This document shows, one piece after another, positions 43,212 through 53,079 of a stretch of 64,000 nucleotides of DNA. The notes under the pieces are model-generated. The model did no database searches, was not told where the DNA came from, and worked only from the letters and a program-made list of their open reading frames with translations. The position numbers were made by a program, and so were the translations under genes. The stretch is from Armatimonadota bacterium. GTDB lineage: Bacteria; Armatimonadota; Fimbriimonadia; Fimbriimonadales; Fimbriimonadaceae. The DNA is taken from NCBI GenBank assembly GCA_018268255.1, contig JAFDWX010000001.1:620001-684000 (forward strand), written 5' to 3'. How positions within the stretch are numbered: the stretch's first letter is position 1; the number at the start of each line of letters is the position of its first letter.

Positions 43212-45662
43212 ATGATTCACTCCCACGAGTTCGTGGTTGGAGGTAAAACCTTCAGCCTCGAGACTGGTCGTGTTGCCAATCAGGCGGGAGGCTCGGTGCT
43301 GCTAGGCATGGGCGAAACCGTTATCCTGGGCACGGCCACCATGTCCACCAATGCCCGAGAAGGCATTGACTTTCTACCCCTCGTCTGCGATTACGAAGAG
43401 CGCAAGTACTCGGTCGGCAAAATTCCTGGCGGCTTTATGAAGCGCGGCGGGCGACCCAGCGAGAAAGCAACGCTGGTCAGCCGACTCATCGACCGACCTA
43501 TTCGACCCCTGTTCCCGAAAGGACTCCGCAACGATGTCCAAGTCATTGCGATGCCGTTCGCAGTCGACCAAGCCTGCCCGCCGGATGTTCTTTCGATTAA
43601 CGCGGCTGGTGCAGCTCTGGCTGTCAGCGATATCCCGTTCCAAGGCCCCATCGGTGGCGTTCGGGTCGGATTGATCGATGACGAACTCGTTCTCTTCCCA
43701 ACTCAGGAGCAGATTCAGGCATCCAAGCTCGACCTTTTGGTCGCAGGACACGCCGGTGCAATCTCCATGGTCGAGGCAGGCGCAAGTGAAGTCACCGAAG
43801 AGGTGATGATCAAGGCGCTGAAATTTGCTCACGAAGCAATTCAAGCGATCTGCAAAGAGATCGAAGTTTTCGCCAAGAAAGTTGCCAAGCCCAAGCGCGA
43901 GGTCAATCTCCAACTGGTGGACAAAAAGCTCCTCGCCGAGATCGAAAAGGGTTCCGGTAAGGACATCGCTGATGCGATTGTCAACCCAGACAAGGCTTCT
44001 CGCGAATCTGCGTTGGGCGAACTGACCAAAGAACTGGTCGCCAAGTATTCCGAAACCTATAAAGCTGACCCTGAGAAGGTTGCTCAGCTGCCAGAAGCTG
44101 TCGATAAGGTCATCAAAGACACGGTTCGAAAGCTGATCATCAGCGAAGGCAAGAGACCAGACGGACGAGGACCAAAGGACATTCGCAATCTGGAGGCCAT
44201 CGCTGGCCTTCTGCCGAAGGTCCACGGTTCCGGCTTGTTCACCCGAGGTCAAACTCAGGTCATGACTGTTGTGACGCTGGGACTTCCCGGTGATGCCCAG
44301 GTCATCGACGGATTGGAAGACGAGCCAGATAAGCGCTACATGCACTTCTACAACTTCCCGCCGTACTCGGTTGGAGAAGTTCGTCCGCTTCGCGGGCCGG
44401 GCCGAAGAGAAGTCGGCCACGGTGCTCTCGCCGAGCGTGCGCTCCGTGCGGTCGTGCCCGTCGACGATCCAGAGTTCCCATACACCCTCCTGCTGATCAG
44501 TGAGGTTCTTGAGTCCAACGGTTCCACATCGATGGCTTCGGTTTGCGGCTCGACGCTTGCGCTGATGGATGCTGGAATCCCCATCAAGGCTCCAGTCGCT
44601 GGTATCGCTATGGGCTTGATGTCCGATGGCAAGAAGTTCACCGTGCTTACAGATATCCAGGGCATGGAAGACTTCTGCGGCGACATGGACTTCAAAGTCG
44701 CCGGAACTCGAGACGGCATCACCGCACTCCAACTCGACACGAAGCTCGATGGAATTCCCGACAAGGTTCTTGCCGACGCACTCGCCCAGGCGAAAGATGC
44801 CCGATTCAAGATCCTCGACGTGATCGATGCCGAAATTCCGGCTCCGCGCACGGAAATCAACGTAAACGCTCCACGCGTGACGACCATTCAGATCAATCCC
44901 GACAAGATCGGTGCACTGATCGGACCGGGCGGCGCTACGATTCGCAAGATCACTTCGGAGACCGGTGCCACCATCGACATTCAGCAGGACGGCCGCGTGT
45001 TGATCGGTGCCAACGACGGAACCGTCGCTAACGCCGCGATCGAACTGGTCAAGGCTATCACCGCGACGGCAGAAGTGGGTGCCCTGTTCAAGGCCAAAGT
45101 GTCGCGTCTTATCGGACGTGGTGCGCTTGTCGAGTACATGCCCGGTAAAGACGGCATGATTCCGACAAACCAGATCACGGTTCCGGCACCTCGGCGCCCA
45201 GACGACGTTCTGAATGTAGGTGACGAAGTTAACGTCAAGGTCATTCAGGTGGACGCACAGGGTCGGGTGGACTTCACCGCAATCGGTTTGGAGCAGTCAC
45301 TGCCCGCACTTGCCGCGAATGAATCGGCTGAGGCGCCACCACTCGAGTCGGGTGGAGGCGATAGAGGCGGTCGCTTCGGCGGCGGAGGCCGTGATCGAGA
45401 CCGCGGACGGGGTGATCGAGATCGGGGCCGTGGAGATCGCGGCGGAGATCGAGGTGATCGCGGGGATCGAGGCGACCGAGGCGGTGACCGCGGCGGAGAT
45501 CGATACAATCGCGGCCCAAGGACGGACGAACGCACGGAGTCGGCTCCCCAATCGGCTGTAACTGAACAACCCGAAGATGATTCGACTTCAGTGCCGAGTT
45601 CGTTCCCAAAGAAGAAAGCAAACAGTGACGAAGTCAACACTCGATTTCGCCCAAGACGTTAG
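43212..45662 (+). CDS. pnp: polyribonucleotide nucleotidyltransferase with Arg/Gly/Asp-rich tail
   Basis: 816 residues. Phosphorolytic 3'-5' exoribonuclease. Two RNase PH domains (VSRLIDRPIRPLFPKG; RGQTQVMTVVTLG, SDGKKFTVLTDIQGMEDFCGDMDFK), KH domain (IGALIGPGGATIRKI) and S1 domain to about residue 700. The remaining residues, from 714, consist of repeated GGR, DRGRGDRD and RGDRGD units, an unusually long RGG-like tail probably increasing RNA binding. AGGAGG five bases before the ATG. Confidence 0.97.
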   Translation: MIHSHEFVVGGKTFSLETGRVANQAGGSVLLGMGETVILGTATMSTNAREGIDFLPLVCDYEERKYSVGKIPGGFMKRGGRPSEKATLVSRLIDRPIRPLFPKGLRNDVQVIAMPFAVDQACPPDVLSINAAGAALAVSDIPFQGPIGGVRVGLIDDELVLFPTQEQIQASKLDLLVAGHAGAISMVEAGASEVTEEVMIKALKFAHEAIQAICKEIEVFAKKVAKPKREVNLQLVDKKLLAEIEKGSGKDIADAIVNPDKASRESALGELTKELVAKYSETYKADPEKVAQLPEAVDKVIKDTVRKLIISEGKRPDGRGPKDIRNLEAIAGLLPKVHGSGLFTRGQTQVMTVVTLGLPGDAQVIDGLEDEPDKRYMHFYNFPPYSVGEVRPLRGPGRREVGHGALAERALRAVVPVDDPEFPYTLLLISEVLESNGSTSMASVCGSTLALMDAGIPIKAPVAGIAMGLMSDGKKFTVLTDIQGMEDFCGDMDFKVAGTRDGITALQLDTKLDGIPDKVLADALAQAKDARFKILDVIDAEIPAPRTEINVNAPRVTTIQINPDKIGALIGPGGATIRKITSETGATIDIQQDGRVLIGANDGTVANAAIELVKAITATAEVGALFKAKVSRLIGRGALVEYMPGKDGMIPTNQITVPAPRRPDDVLNVGDEVNVKVIQVDAQGRVDFTAIGLEQSLPALAANESAEAPPLESGGGDRGGRFGGGGRDRDRGRGDRDRGRGDRGGDRGDRGDRGDRGGDRGGDRYNRGPRTDERTESAPQSAVTEQPEDDSTSVPSSFPKKKANSDEVNTRFRPRR

Positions 45663-45683
45663 GTTCTTGTAACCGCAGACGCA

Positions 45684-45720
45684 AAAATCGGCCCAGACAA
45701 CGCTTGTCTGGGCCGATTTT
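45684..45720 (+). terminator. intrinsic terminator of rpsO-pnp
   Basis: A perfect 17-base-pair stem (45684-45700 with 45704-45720), three-base loop, ending in TTTTCTTTTG. Confidence 0.9.
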
Positions 45721-45728
45721 CTTTTGAT

Positions 45729-45757
45729 TTGACAAGGAAAAGTGCCAGGACTATGGT
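45729..45757 (+). promoter_or_regulatory. promoter of the metalloprotease gene
   Basis: TTGACA, 17 bases, TATGGT, giving a leader of about 165 bases before the strong ribosome site AAGGAGG. Confidence 0.6.
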
Positions 45758-45929
45758 CCCTTCAGTGCAAGTTCTTTATCAATGCTTTAGAAAAGGTTGT
45801 ATCCTATGTACACGAATTGAAACGAGGTTTGTTCCACGATAACGCCTTGAAAATTCGATGAATCCCGTTCCTACCGGGGGAGCATTCGTGAGATGCGGGT
45901 AGTGCGGATTCTGTGCTTAAGGAGGAAAA

Positions 45930-48900
45930 ATGAACGGCTCAAAGCCATCTATGGCAACTGCACTCCGGACTATCGGTTTCGGTGCACTTGCGTTGGCAGC
46001 AGCTACGGCGATGGCCCACGGGGCAGATGAAGCGAACGGAATGTACGCTCAGAACCACGTGGCAAATCTTGCGAAGAGCAAGTCACCCATCATCCGAAGT
46101 TTGGCTGATCAACTCAAGGATCGATCCGGCTGTCCCGGCTCACCATTACTTTCGGAATTCCGCTATGACGGAACTCCCGCTTATGGCCAGGCGATCCCCT
46201 TGCGCTTCGACGTGATGAACCTCATCGACGGCGATGTGAAAGTGGAATGGCAGGTCTCTCGCGGAGTTCGCGTAGCAAAGGTTCCACAAAACTTTGTTGG
46301 AAAGTTCAAAGCGGAACAGGCTTACAGCTTCGATTCCGCTATTGTGATTGACCAGCCCGGCTACTACGAAGTAACCGCTAAGGCCCATCACGATGAGAAG
46401 AATGAGTTCAGCTACTGGACTTCCCGAACCTTCTACATTTACGCAGACCAGACCGGAATTCGCATCTTCGATCAAAAGCAGCTCGCCGATCCGGCAGCCG
46501 CGCTGAAGACCGAAGCTGGAGCTCCCGCAATTGCCAAGCCAGGCGAAAGTTCAAGCCACAAGCTGATGGACGCAAGCTGGACGGTTAAAGGCAACGATAA
46601 AGAAACAGAGTTCAGTGACGGAATCGTGGGTAACGCCACGACCACCATCAATGGAACCTGGTGGTATCGAAACCAGAACAACACTTACACGAACGGCTAC
46701 GGAACCATCGTGTACTTCTATGATCAGAACTCCATTGTTGGCGATACCTATTTGGGGCAAGCAGTCGTTGACGGTAACGGTAATTACTCGTTCACGTTCA
46801 GCAACGTGGAGCACGGCGCTTTTGATGGCGGGACAGCTGACGTTTACGTCCAGTTCCGATCGGATAACGGCGCCATTCAGGTGAAGAACTACGGCGGCGG
46901 CACCTACACCTCGACGAGCGGTGTGCAGTGGGCCAACATCGGAGGCGGCACCTACAACGCACCCACATGGGTGGCTGACTGGGGCACCTTCGGCGTCTCG
47001 GATAGCACGGAGCGAGCGTTCCAACTCTGCGATACGATCAGCGGAGCCTGGGCTACTTCGAACTATGGATTAGGCCACGATGTTCACTACACTCACCTTG
47101 AGTGGCAGCTCGGCAAGAACGACGTCTGGCCAAACTACACTGGCAGCGACGACACCGTTCACATCAGCGACTACGACTACTATTCAGATGATGTTATAGA
47201 TCACGAGTATGGCCACAGCCACATGGATTCGGTCTATTCCGATTCCTACTGGCCGCCAGGAGCTGGTGGTTCGCACAGTGTTACCGGCCACTATACGGAA
47301 GGACTCGCGTGGTCTGAAGGCTATGCAACCTACTACTCGGCCTACTGCACTGCATGGGACGGCACCTACAGTTGGTTCCACCCAACCGCTGGTTTCACGT
47401 TCAACTACGAGACCAACTACGACGGACACGGTAGTGCCAACAGCAACTCTGATGGTGCTTCACTGGTCGTCGGCGACTACGGTTTTGACACCGAATCGGC
47501 CGTCCAGGGCATGCTTCTGGACCTCGGCGACACTACTAACGCGGCTGACTTCGACTGGCTAAGTGGAAAGCAAGGCGTCATCTATGACGTGATGCGAAAC
47601 TACGATCCAGCTGGTGCAGATACTCGCTGCGGATCGGTTCGACACTTCTACCAAGGTTGGAAGGATCGCGGCTGGGCCAACATCCCACAGCTGAATGGCG
47701 ATATGTGGAACCATGGCATGAATATGGGATGGGCTAATTCCAACATTGGAATGTCCTACCAGTATGCCTACTCCGGAACATGGTATCGAAACGGATACGG
47801 CTCAGCGGCTGTAACGGTTAAGAACTATGGCAGCCAGAACCGAACGGTTAATCAACTATGGCTGTGGCTCAGGGGCCCCAATGGAGAACGATACGACAAC
47901 GGCGACCAATTCGGCGCTGACGGCACGTTCACGTTAACCCCCGGCGGAGACCATTACTTCTTTAGCAACACTTCGCACATCCTGCCGAACCACCGAGTAC
48001 TAGGTTCTCACTCGATTACCTACGGTATGTACGATCAGAATGGCGACTGGCGAGAGCTTCTGCCCGCAGAAGGCGGATCTGCTTCGGTTCTTTATCGAAC
48101 CGTGGTTGCGGACACCGACATGGCTGACTACTGCAATGCTCAGGATGATGGAGCATATCAGGCCAGCACAACTTCCTTCCACGTTACGGCGCAGGCTGAC
48201 GACTATGATGGCGGCATCTACTCGTACTGGGTTCAACTCGGTACTGCGGCAGGTTCCGGCAACATCATGGCTTGGGTGGAAACAGTTGCACTGAACCAGA
48301 CCAGCTTCGACAAGACCTTCACGGGACTTTCGATTACTCCTGGTACCAAGGTCTACGCAACCGTCGTAGCTCGCAACACGGACGGATATGATCGATGGGC
48401 TTACACTGATGGTATCTACTGCAGTGACCAAACGGCTCCGATCAACGTGACCGTGACCGATGATGGCACTCAGACTTCCGATGGCGATTCGCTGCACTTC
48501 GTGGCGACCGGACAAGAAGTCGAAAGTTACATCACCCACTACTGGTATCGCATCTACGACGACCTCAGCAACAACATCCGAAACTGGACGCAGATTGCCA
48601 CCGGCAATATCACCAGCTGGGATTACACTGCTACGGGTCTCACGTTGACGCCGAACACCCGAACGTACTACATCCAGGTCGCCGTGCAGAACGCAACTGG
48701 CTACTATGGATATGCCAATACCAATGGTATCAAGTACGTTCCGCCCACGATCACAGTAAGCGGTAAGGTCAATCTTCCCGACACGGTGGAGAATGGCAAG
48801 ACCATCTACATCTGGGTGAAGGATGCTGGCCCTGGCGGCAGCTACTACGAGTTCTACACTCGTACGTTGGATGCCTCTGGCAAGTTCTCCTTTGGCACGA

Positions 48901-49202
48901 CGCTCACTGGCAACAGGGGCATCATCATCGGAGTAGCCAAGCACCTTTGGAAACAGGTTAACGCTAACCTGGTATCCGGTGGCGTGAGTGGCCTGACGTT
49001 CAACATGATCAACGGTGACGTTGACTGGAATTCTGACAACGCGATTACGGTCTTTGACTATCTGAGACTTTCGAACGCGTTCGACACCGTTCCTGGCGAC
49101 GCCAACTGGGATGAGCAGGCAGACCTTGACGAGGACGGAGTGGTCTCAGTCTTCGACTACCTGATCCTGTCCAATAACTTCGACAAGTTCGGCGACTCCT
49201 AA
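45930..49202 (+). CDS. large secreted zinc metalloprotease with dockerin-like tail
   Basis: 1090 residues. Signal peptide (GFGALALAAATAMAHG). N-terminal propeptide-like part; gluzincin motif HEYGH at 425-429 with a third ligand Glu457 or Glu463 in EGLAWSEGYATYY; then beta domains at about 620-940 with recurring Y-x-x-x-V-x-N patterns, an Ig-like module (KVNLPDTVENGKTIYIWVKD) and two calcium-loop repeats at 1028-1090 (VDWNSDNAITVFDYLRLSN; LDEDGVVSVFDYLILSNNFD). No family is assigned. Promoter TTGACA and AAGGAGG suggest high expression. Probably degrades extracellular protein while held at the surface. Confidence 0.85.
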   Translation: MNGSKPSMATALRTIGFGALALAAATAMAHGADEANGMYAQNHVANLAKSKSPIIRSLADQLKDRSGCPGSPLLSEFRYDGTPAYGQAIPLRFDVMNLIDGDVKVEWQVSRGVRVAKVPQNFVGKFKAEQAYSFDSAIVIDQPGYYEVTAKAHHDEKNEFSYWTSRTFYIYADQTGIRIFDQKQLADPAAALKTEAGAPAIAKPGESSSHKLMDASWTVKGNDKETEFSDGIVGNATTTINGTWWYRNQNNTYTNGYGTIVYFYDQNSIVGDTYLGQAVVDGNGNYSFTFSNVEHGAFDGGTADVYVQFRSDNGAIQVKNYGGGTYTSTSGVQWANIGGGTYNAPTWVADWGTFGVSDSTERAFQLCDTISGAWATSNYGLGHDVHYTHLEWQLGKNDVWPNYTGSDDTVHISDYDYYSDDVIDHEYGHSHMDSVYSDSYWPPGAGGSHSVTGHYTEGLAWSEGYATYYSAYCTAWDGTYSWFHPTAGFTFNYETNYDGHGSANSNSDGASLVVGDYGFDTESAVQGMLLDLGDTTNAADFDWLSGKQGVIYDVMRNYDPAGADTRCGSVRHFYQGWKDRGWANIPQLNGDMWNHGMNMGWANSNIGMSYQYAYSGTWYRNGYGSAAVTVKNYGSQNRTVNQLWLWLRGPNGERYDNGDQFGADGTFTLTPGGDHYFFSNTSHILPNHRVLGSHSITYGMYDQNGDWRELLPAEGGSASVLYRTVVADTDMADYCNAQDDGAYQASTTSFHVTAQADDYDGGIYSYWVQLGTAAGSGNIMAWVETVALNQTSFDKTFTGLSITPGTKVYATVVARNTDGYDRWAYTDGIYCSDQTAPINVTVTDDGTQTSDGDSLHFVATGQEVESYITHYWYRIYDDLSNNIRNWTQIATGNITSWDYTATGLTLTPNTRTYYIQVAVQNATGYYGYANTNGIKYVPPTITVSGKVNLPDTVENGKTIYIWVKDAGPGGSYYEFYTRTLDASGKFSFGTTLTGNRGIIIGVAKHLWKQVNANLVSGGVSGLTFNMINGDVDWNSDNAITVFDYLRLSNAFDTVPGDANWDEQADLDEDGVVSVFDYLILSNNFDKFGDS

Positions 49203-49225
49203 GTCCACGCTCTAATCGAAGAAAA

Positions 49226-49256
49226 CCGGGGCGGCTCCTATTCGGAGCCGCCCCGG
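49226..49256. terminator. bidirectional terminator
   Basis: 13-base-pair GC-rich stem (49226-49238 with 49244-49256) with a five-base loop between the converging metalloprotease and serS genes. On the minus strand it is followed by TTTTC. Confidence 0.75.
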
Positions 49257-49277
49257 CTAATTTGTGCTTCAAATGAA

Positions 49278-50552
49278 CTACTTGGTAATCAGGTCAGTGC
49301 CGACGTACGATTGAAGAGGCTCAGGAATCCTGATCCCGATGCCTGGTTCATAGAAAGTTTCCAAGAGCACTGCGAATAGCCTTGGCGTGGCCAGCCCTGA
49401 ACCATTGAGCACATGCGCGAACTCTGGCTTTGCGCCTTGTTCCCTTCTGAATCGTATATTGGCTCTCCTGGCTTGGAAGGCCTCAAAATTGGAGCAGCTT
49501 GAGATTTCCAGATACTTCTGCATCGCCGGGGACCAGATCTCGATGTCGTAGCACTTCGCATTGCTGAAACTCATTTCCGGTCCGCACAGCAACACCACTC
49601 GGTAGTGCAATCCGAGAGTCTGCAAGACGCTTTCGGCATCGGTAACGAGTGTCTCCAGTTCGTCGTAGCTCGATTCCGGTGTGCAGAGTTTGACTAGCTC
49701 GACCTTATCAAACTGGTGCACGCGTTGGATTCCCCGAGTGTCCTTTCCGGCTGCGCCTGCCTCCTTCCGAAAACATGCGGAGTATGCGGCCATTCGTATC
49801 GGCAAGTCCGCGACATCGAGGATCTCATCCCGATACAAGTTCGTCACAGGCACTTCGGCTGTGGGGATAAGATAGAGGTCCTCTTCGACCTTGTAAAGGT
49901 CCTCCTCGAATTTTGGTAGTTGGCCTGTCCCTCGCAACGAAGCAGAATTCACGATATACGGCGGGAAGATCTCGTGGTAGCCGTTTTTGGCCACCTGATG
50001 ATCCACCATGAAGTTAAAAAGGGCGCGCTGTAATTTTGCCCCCCAACCGGTGTACACCACGAAACCGCTTCCGCTGATTTTGCTCGCGCGCGAAAGATCC
50101 AAAAGCCCAATTTCATCGGCGACATCCCAGTGGGGTCTTGGCTCAAAAGGAAGAGTCGCGGGCGAGCCCCAGCTGCGAACGACCACATTATCGTGCTCAT
50201 CCTTACCCTCAGGAACGGTCTCATGCGGAAGATTCGGGATGGAGAGCTCCATTTGCTCAAGCGTTGCGTCTAGTTCGCGAACCTTGGGTTCTAGCCCGGA
50301 AATCTCCTCTTTGAGTGCTTTCGTTGAACTCTTGGCGACTTCCGCTTCCTCACGCTTGCCCTGAGCCATCAACTCGCCGACCGACTTGCTGATTCGATTC
50401 GATTCTGCCTTCTTGTTTTCCAACTCCGCATTGAGGGTCCGCCACTCTTGATCAGTGGCGATCCATTCGTCGATGGGTGCTGTGATTCTCTTCTTCAGTG
50501 CGCCTTGACGCACAAATTCAGGGTTTTCTCGAATGAGCTGTCGGTCTAGCAT
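49278..50552 (-). CDS. serS: seryl-tRNA synthetase
   Basis: 424 residues. N-terminal long coiled-coil arm (EWRTLNAELENKKAESNRISKSV) and class II core with motif 2 region AYSACFRKEAGAAGKDTRGIQRVHQFDKVE and motif 3 HVLNGSGLATPRLFAVLLE. The ATG at 50552 has TACAAC eight bases upstream. Divergent from tatD. Confidence 0.98.
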   Translation of the reverse strand: MLDRQLIRENPEFVRQGALKKRITAPIDEWIATDQEWRTLNAELENKKAESNRISKSVGELMAQGKREEAEVAKSSTKALKEEISGLEPKVRELDATLEQMELSIPNLPHETVPEGKDEHDNVVVRSWGSPATLPFEPRPHWDVADEIGLLDLSRASKISGSGFVVYTGWGAKLQRALFNFMVDHQVAKNGYHEIFPPYIVNSASLRGTGQLPKFEEDLYKVEEDLYLIPTAEVPVTNLYRDEILDVADLPIRMAAYSACFRKEAGAAGKDTRGIQRVHQFDKVELVKLCTPESSYDELETLVTDAESVLQTLGLHYRVVLLCGPEMSFSNAKCYDIEIWSPAMQKYLEISSCSNFEAFQARRANIRFRREQGAKPEFAHVLNGSGLATPRLFAVLLETFYEPGIGIRIPEPLQSYVGTDLITK

Positions 50553-50601
50553 ACGACTTCGTTGTACCCGCGTGGCGTGGCACTTAGTCACAATACACAA
50601 C

Positions 50602-51363
50602 GTGCGACTCTTCGATACCCACTGCCACCTCTACGACTCAGAGGCCTATCCAGACCCTCACCAAGTGGTGGAAGAGGCTCTTCGCAGCGGGGTAAATCGA
50701 ATGGTTTTGGTGGGGATTGACCTCGCCACCTCGGAGCGTGCGATAGAACTCGCACACCGGTTCGAGGGACTTTACGCGAGCGTCGGATGGCACCCAAACC
50801 ATGCTCGCACCTATCACAAGGGCGCCCTTAACCAAATGGTTGAGCTTGCCAAAGATCCCAAGGTGGTTGCGTGGGGTGAAATCGGGCTCGACTATCACTG
50901 GGACTTTGCCACGCCTGATCAGCAATCCACTTGCCTTCGGGACCAACTCCTCGCCGCCCAAAGTTTGGACCTCCCGGTCATTTTCCATTGCAGAGAGGCG
51001 TATCCGAGCCTGCTGGACATTTTGGAGCAAGATACACCTCGGCAATTTGTCCTACACTGCTTTGCTGGGACCATGGAGGATCGAGAACGGGCGTCTCACA
51101 TGGGCGCTTTCTTCGGGGTGGATGGACCGATCACCTATAAGAAAGCGGATTCTCTGCGGGAGATTATCTCGACGATGCCTCAGGATCGGATCTTGTTGGA
51201 GACCGATGCTCCCTACCTTGCTCCACATCCATTGCGAGGGCGAGTCAACACACCCGCGAACCTGCCCCTTATCAACGAAAAGTTGGCTGAGCTTCTGGGC
51301 ATGGAGCCTTCTTTCACAGCCGAGATGACCACGACAAATGCAGAACGTTTCTATCGTCTCTAG
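50602..51363 (+). CDS. TatD family metal-dependent hydrolase
   Basis: 253 residues from the GTG at 50602. FDTHCHLYD with the HxH metal pair, GEIGLDYHWD, HCREAYPSLLDIL, HCFAGTMED and LETDAPYLAPHPLRGRVN are the full set of YcfH/TatD motifs. DNase or tRNA-processing activity is known for relatives. The start was chosen just after CACAAT, seven bases upstream; upstream codons would overlap the serS promoter. Confidence 0.93.
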   Translation: MRLFDTHCHLYDSEAYPDPHQVVEEALRSGVNRMVLVGIDLATSERAIELAHRFEGLYASVGWHPNHARTYHKGALNQMVELAKDPKVVAWGEIGLDYHWDFATPDQQSTCLRDQLLAAQSLDLPVIFHCREAYPSLLDILEQDTPRQFVLHCFAGTMEDRERASHMGAFFGVDGPITYKKADSLREIISTMPQDRILLETDAPYLAPHPLRGRVNTPANLPLINEKLAELLGMEPSFTAEMTTTNAERFYRL

Positions 51364-51401
51364 TTTCGTAACTTTGGGTCAGCAATGGTTGGGGTGGTGA
51401 G

Positions 51402-51407
51402 TACAAT
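51402..51407 (+). promoter_or_regulatory. -10 box (TACAAT) of the DUF4127 gene
   Basis: TACAAT followed by seven bases and a GTG at 51415. Confidence 0.6.
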
Positions 51408-51414
51408 AAAGCAC

Positions 51415-53079
51415 GTGTCGAGAATCCGAGGACTGGTAAAAATCGTTGCGAGCTTGGCTACTTTGGCCATGGCGCTCACAGGTCCGTCCCAGACCTACCA
51501 TGGCGAGTCTTTTGTAAACCCGATTCTCGATGCCAGCCCCAAGCGAATCCTCCTGATTCCTCTGGATGATCGCCCCGCAACCAACCAGTTCGCCCAAATG
51601 ATTGGAGAGATCGCGGACGTTACGGTCGATACTCCGCCCCGCGAATGGTTGGGCCGGTTCACGATCCCCGGAAAGCCGGACTACATCTTGGACTGGCTGG
51701 AGCGACGGAACCTGGCGCAGTACGATGCGGTCATCGTGAACACCGATATGGTCTGCTACGGTGGGCTGATCGCATCTCGAACGACGGCCACCCGCTACGA
51801 GATGGCCATCCGGCGGCTGCGGAGACTTTGGACGATCCGAAAAAAGGCACCTGCGACCAAGTTCTATGCCTTCAGCGCGATTATGCGCATCGCACCCACC
51901 TCGCTTAAGTCGAACGTGGACTGGCGCGATTCGCTCACAACCTTGGCGGTTTACCGCTCAAAGATTACGGGCAAGCCCACCAAAAGCCAGCAGAAGTTCA
52001 TTGCCAAAACTCAGGCTGCTCTGCCTGCGGGAACACTCGAGGCTTATGACGAAACGCGCCGCAGAAATCACAAGGTCCAGCAAGAACTTGTGCGGATGTT
52101 GGCAGCCAACGTTTTCGACTACATGGTTCTGGGTCAAGACGACGCCCAAAAATTCGGCCCCCATGTCGCTGAGACGGCGAAGTTGGAGTCAATGGCATCC
52201 AACCTTAAGGCAACGGATCGGGTGTATTTCTGTGAAGGCATCGATCAACATGCCAACGTTCTACTGAGCCGGGCGATGCTTGCTTCCTCTCATTGGAGCC
52301 CGCGCGTGAAGATCATCTACGCGGACCAAGAAGGGCGCGCACTGGTGGCCCCGTACGAGACCGAAACGGTCGAGCACAGCGTGATGGATCAGCTTGTCGC
52401 CAGTGGTGCTGAACCCGCCCGGGGGGATGGCAGCTTTGACTACGCCCTCTACATCAACACTCCAAAACCACGCGAAGCGGAATTCGACTCATTTGTCGGC
52501 GCGCTTAAGACTGAAGTGGACCAAGGGTTTCCAGTGGCTGTTGCCGACATCAATCTCGGGGTGAGTGGAACTGGCGACCCTCGGCTCTTTGACGCGCTAT
52601 CCGAGGAGGGGCGATCCATGAAGCTTCTCAGCTACGCAGGGTGGAACACCGCTGGAAACACCATCGGGACCACGATCCCAGCCGCAAACGTGTACCTTTA
52701 TGCACGCAAGCGGGAAGTGGACCCTTTGGCACGGGAACTCCACCAACGCCAATTCCTTCTCCACCGTTTGGTTAATGACTTTGAGTACCACCGGTACACG
52801 AGACCCAAGGCTTACGAGATTCAGAAGGAGCTTGGAGAGAACAAAGAAGAAACCTATGGTCCTCAGTTCGATTCGCTCAACGAATTCGTGAAGCAAGACG
52901 TGTATCAACGGCTCATGGCCGTGTACCAAAGCCAATTCCAAGGCAAAACATTCTTTGCCGGGAACCACCTCTACCAGCTGGACGGCCTCGAGTCTGTCGA
53001 TATCGGACTTCCATGGCCCCGAGCCTACGAAGTCCGGATAGGATTTGTTTTGAAGGCCCAAGAGGTCAACATCAAGTGA
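51415..53079 (+). CDS. DUF4127 family protein
   Basis: 554 residues from a GTG placed just after a TACAAT box, with a signal sequence (LVKIVASLATLAMALTG). RILLIPLDDRPATNQFAQMIGEIADV and YDAVIVNTDMVCYGGLIASR are the hallmarks of this family of unknown function, thought to be periplasmic hydrolases or binding proteins. WNTAGNTIGTTIPAANVYLYAR is further conserved. The stop TGA overlaps the esterase ATG (TGATG). Confidence 0.88.
   Translation: MSRIRGLVKIVASLATLAMALTGPSQTYHGESFVNPILDASPKRILLIPLDDRPATNQFAQMIGEIADVTVDTPPREWLGRFTIPGKPDYILDWLERRNLAQYDAVIVNTDMVCYGGLIASRTTATRYEMAIRRLRRLWTIRKKAPATKFYAFSAIMRIAPTSLKSNVDWRDSLTTLAVYRSKITGKPTKSQQKFIAKTQAALPAGTLEAYDETRRRNHKVQQELVRMLAANVFDYMVLGQDDAQKFGPHVAETAKLESMASNLKATDRVYFCEGIDQHANVLLSRAMLASSHWSPRVKIIYADQEGRALVAPYETETVEHSVMDQLVASGAEPARGDGSFDYALYINTPKPREAEFDSFVGALKTEVDQGFPVAVADINLGVSGTGDPRLFDALSEEGRSMKLLSYAGWNTAGNTIGTTIPAANVYLYARKREVDPLARELHQRQFLLHRLVNDFEYHRYTRPKAYEIQKELGENKEETYGPQFDSLNEFVKQDVYQRLMAVYQSQFQGKTFFAGNHLYQLDGLESVDIGLPWPRAYEVRIGFVLKAQEVNIK

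Noticed and set aside
43374-44732. 452-codon open frame on the strand opposite pnp
   Set aside because: No ribosome site or promoter, protein composition unlike a real protein, and it exactly mirrors the codon pattern of pnp; a shadow frame. Similar shadows occur opposite typA (5461-6216) and the metalloprotease (48000-48944).
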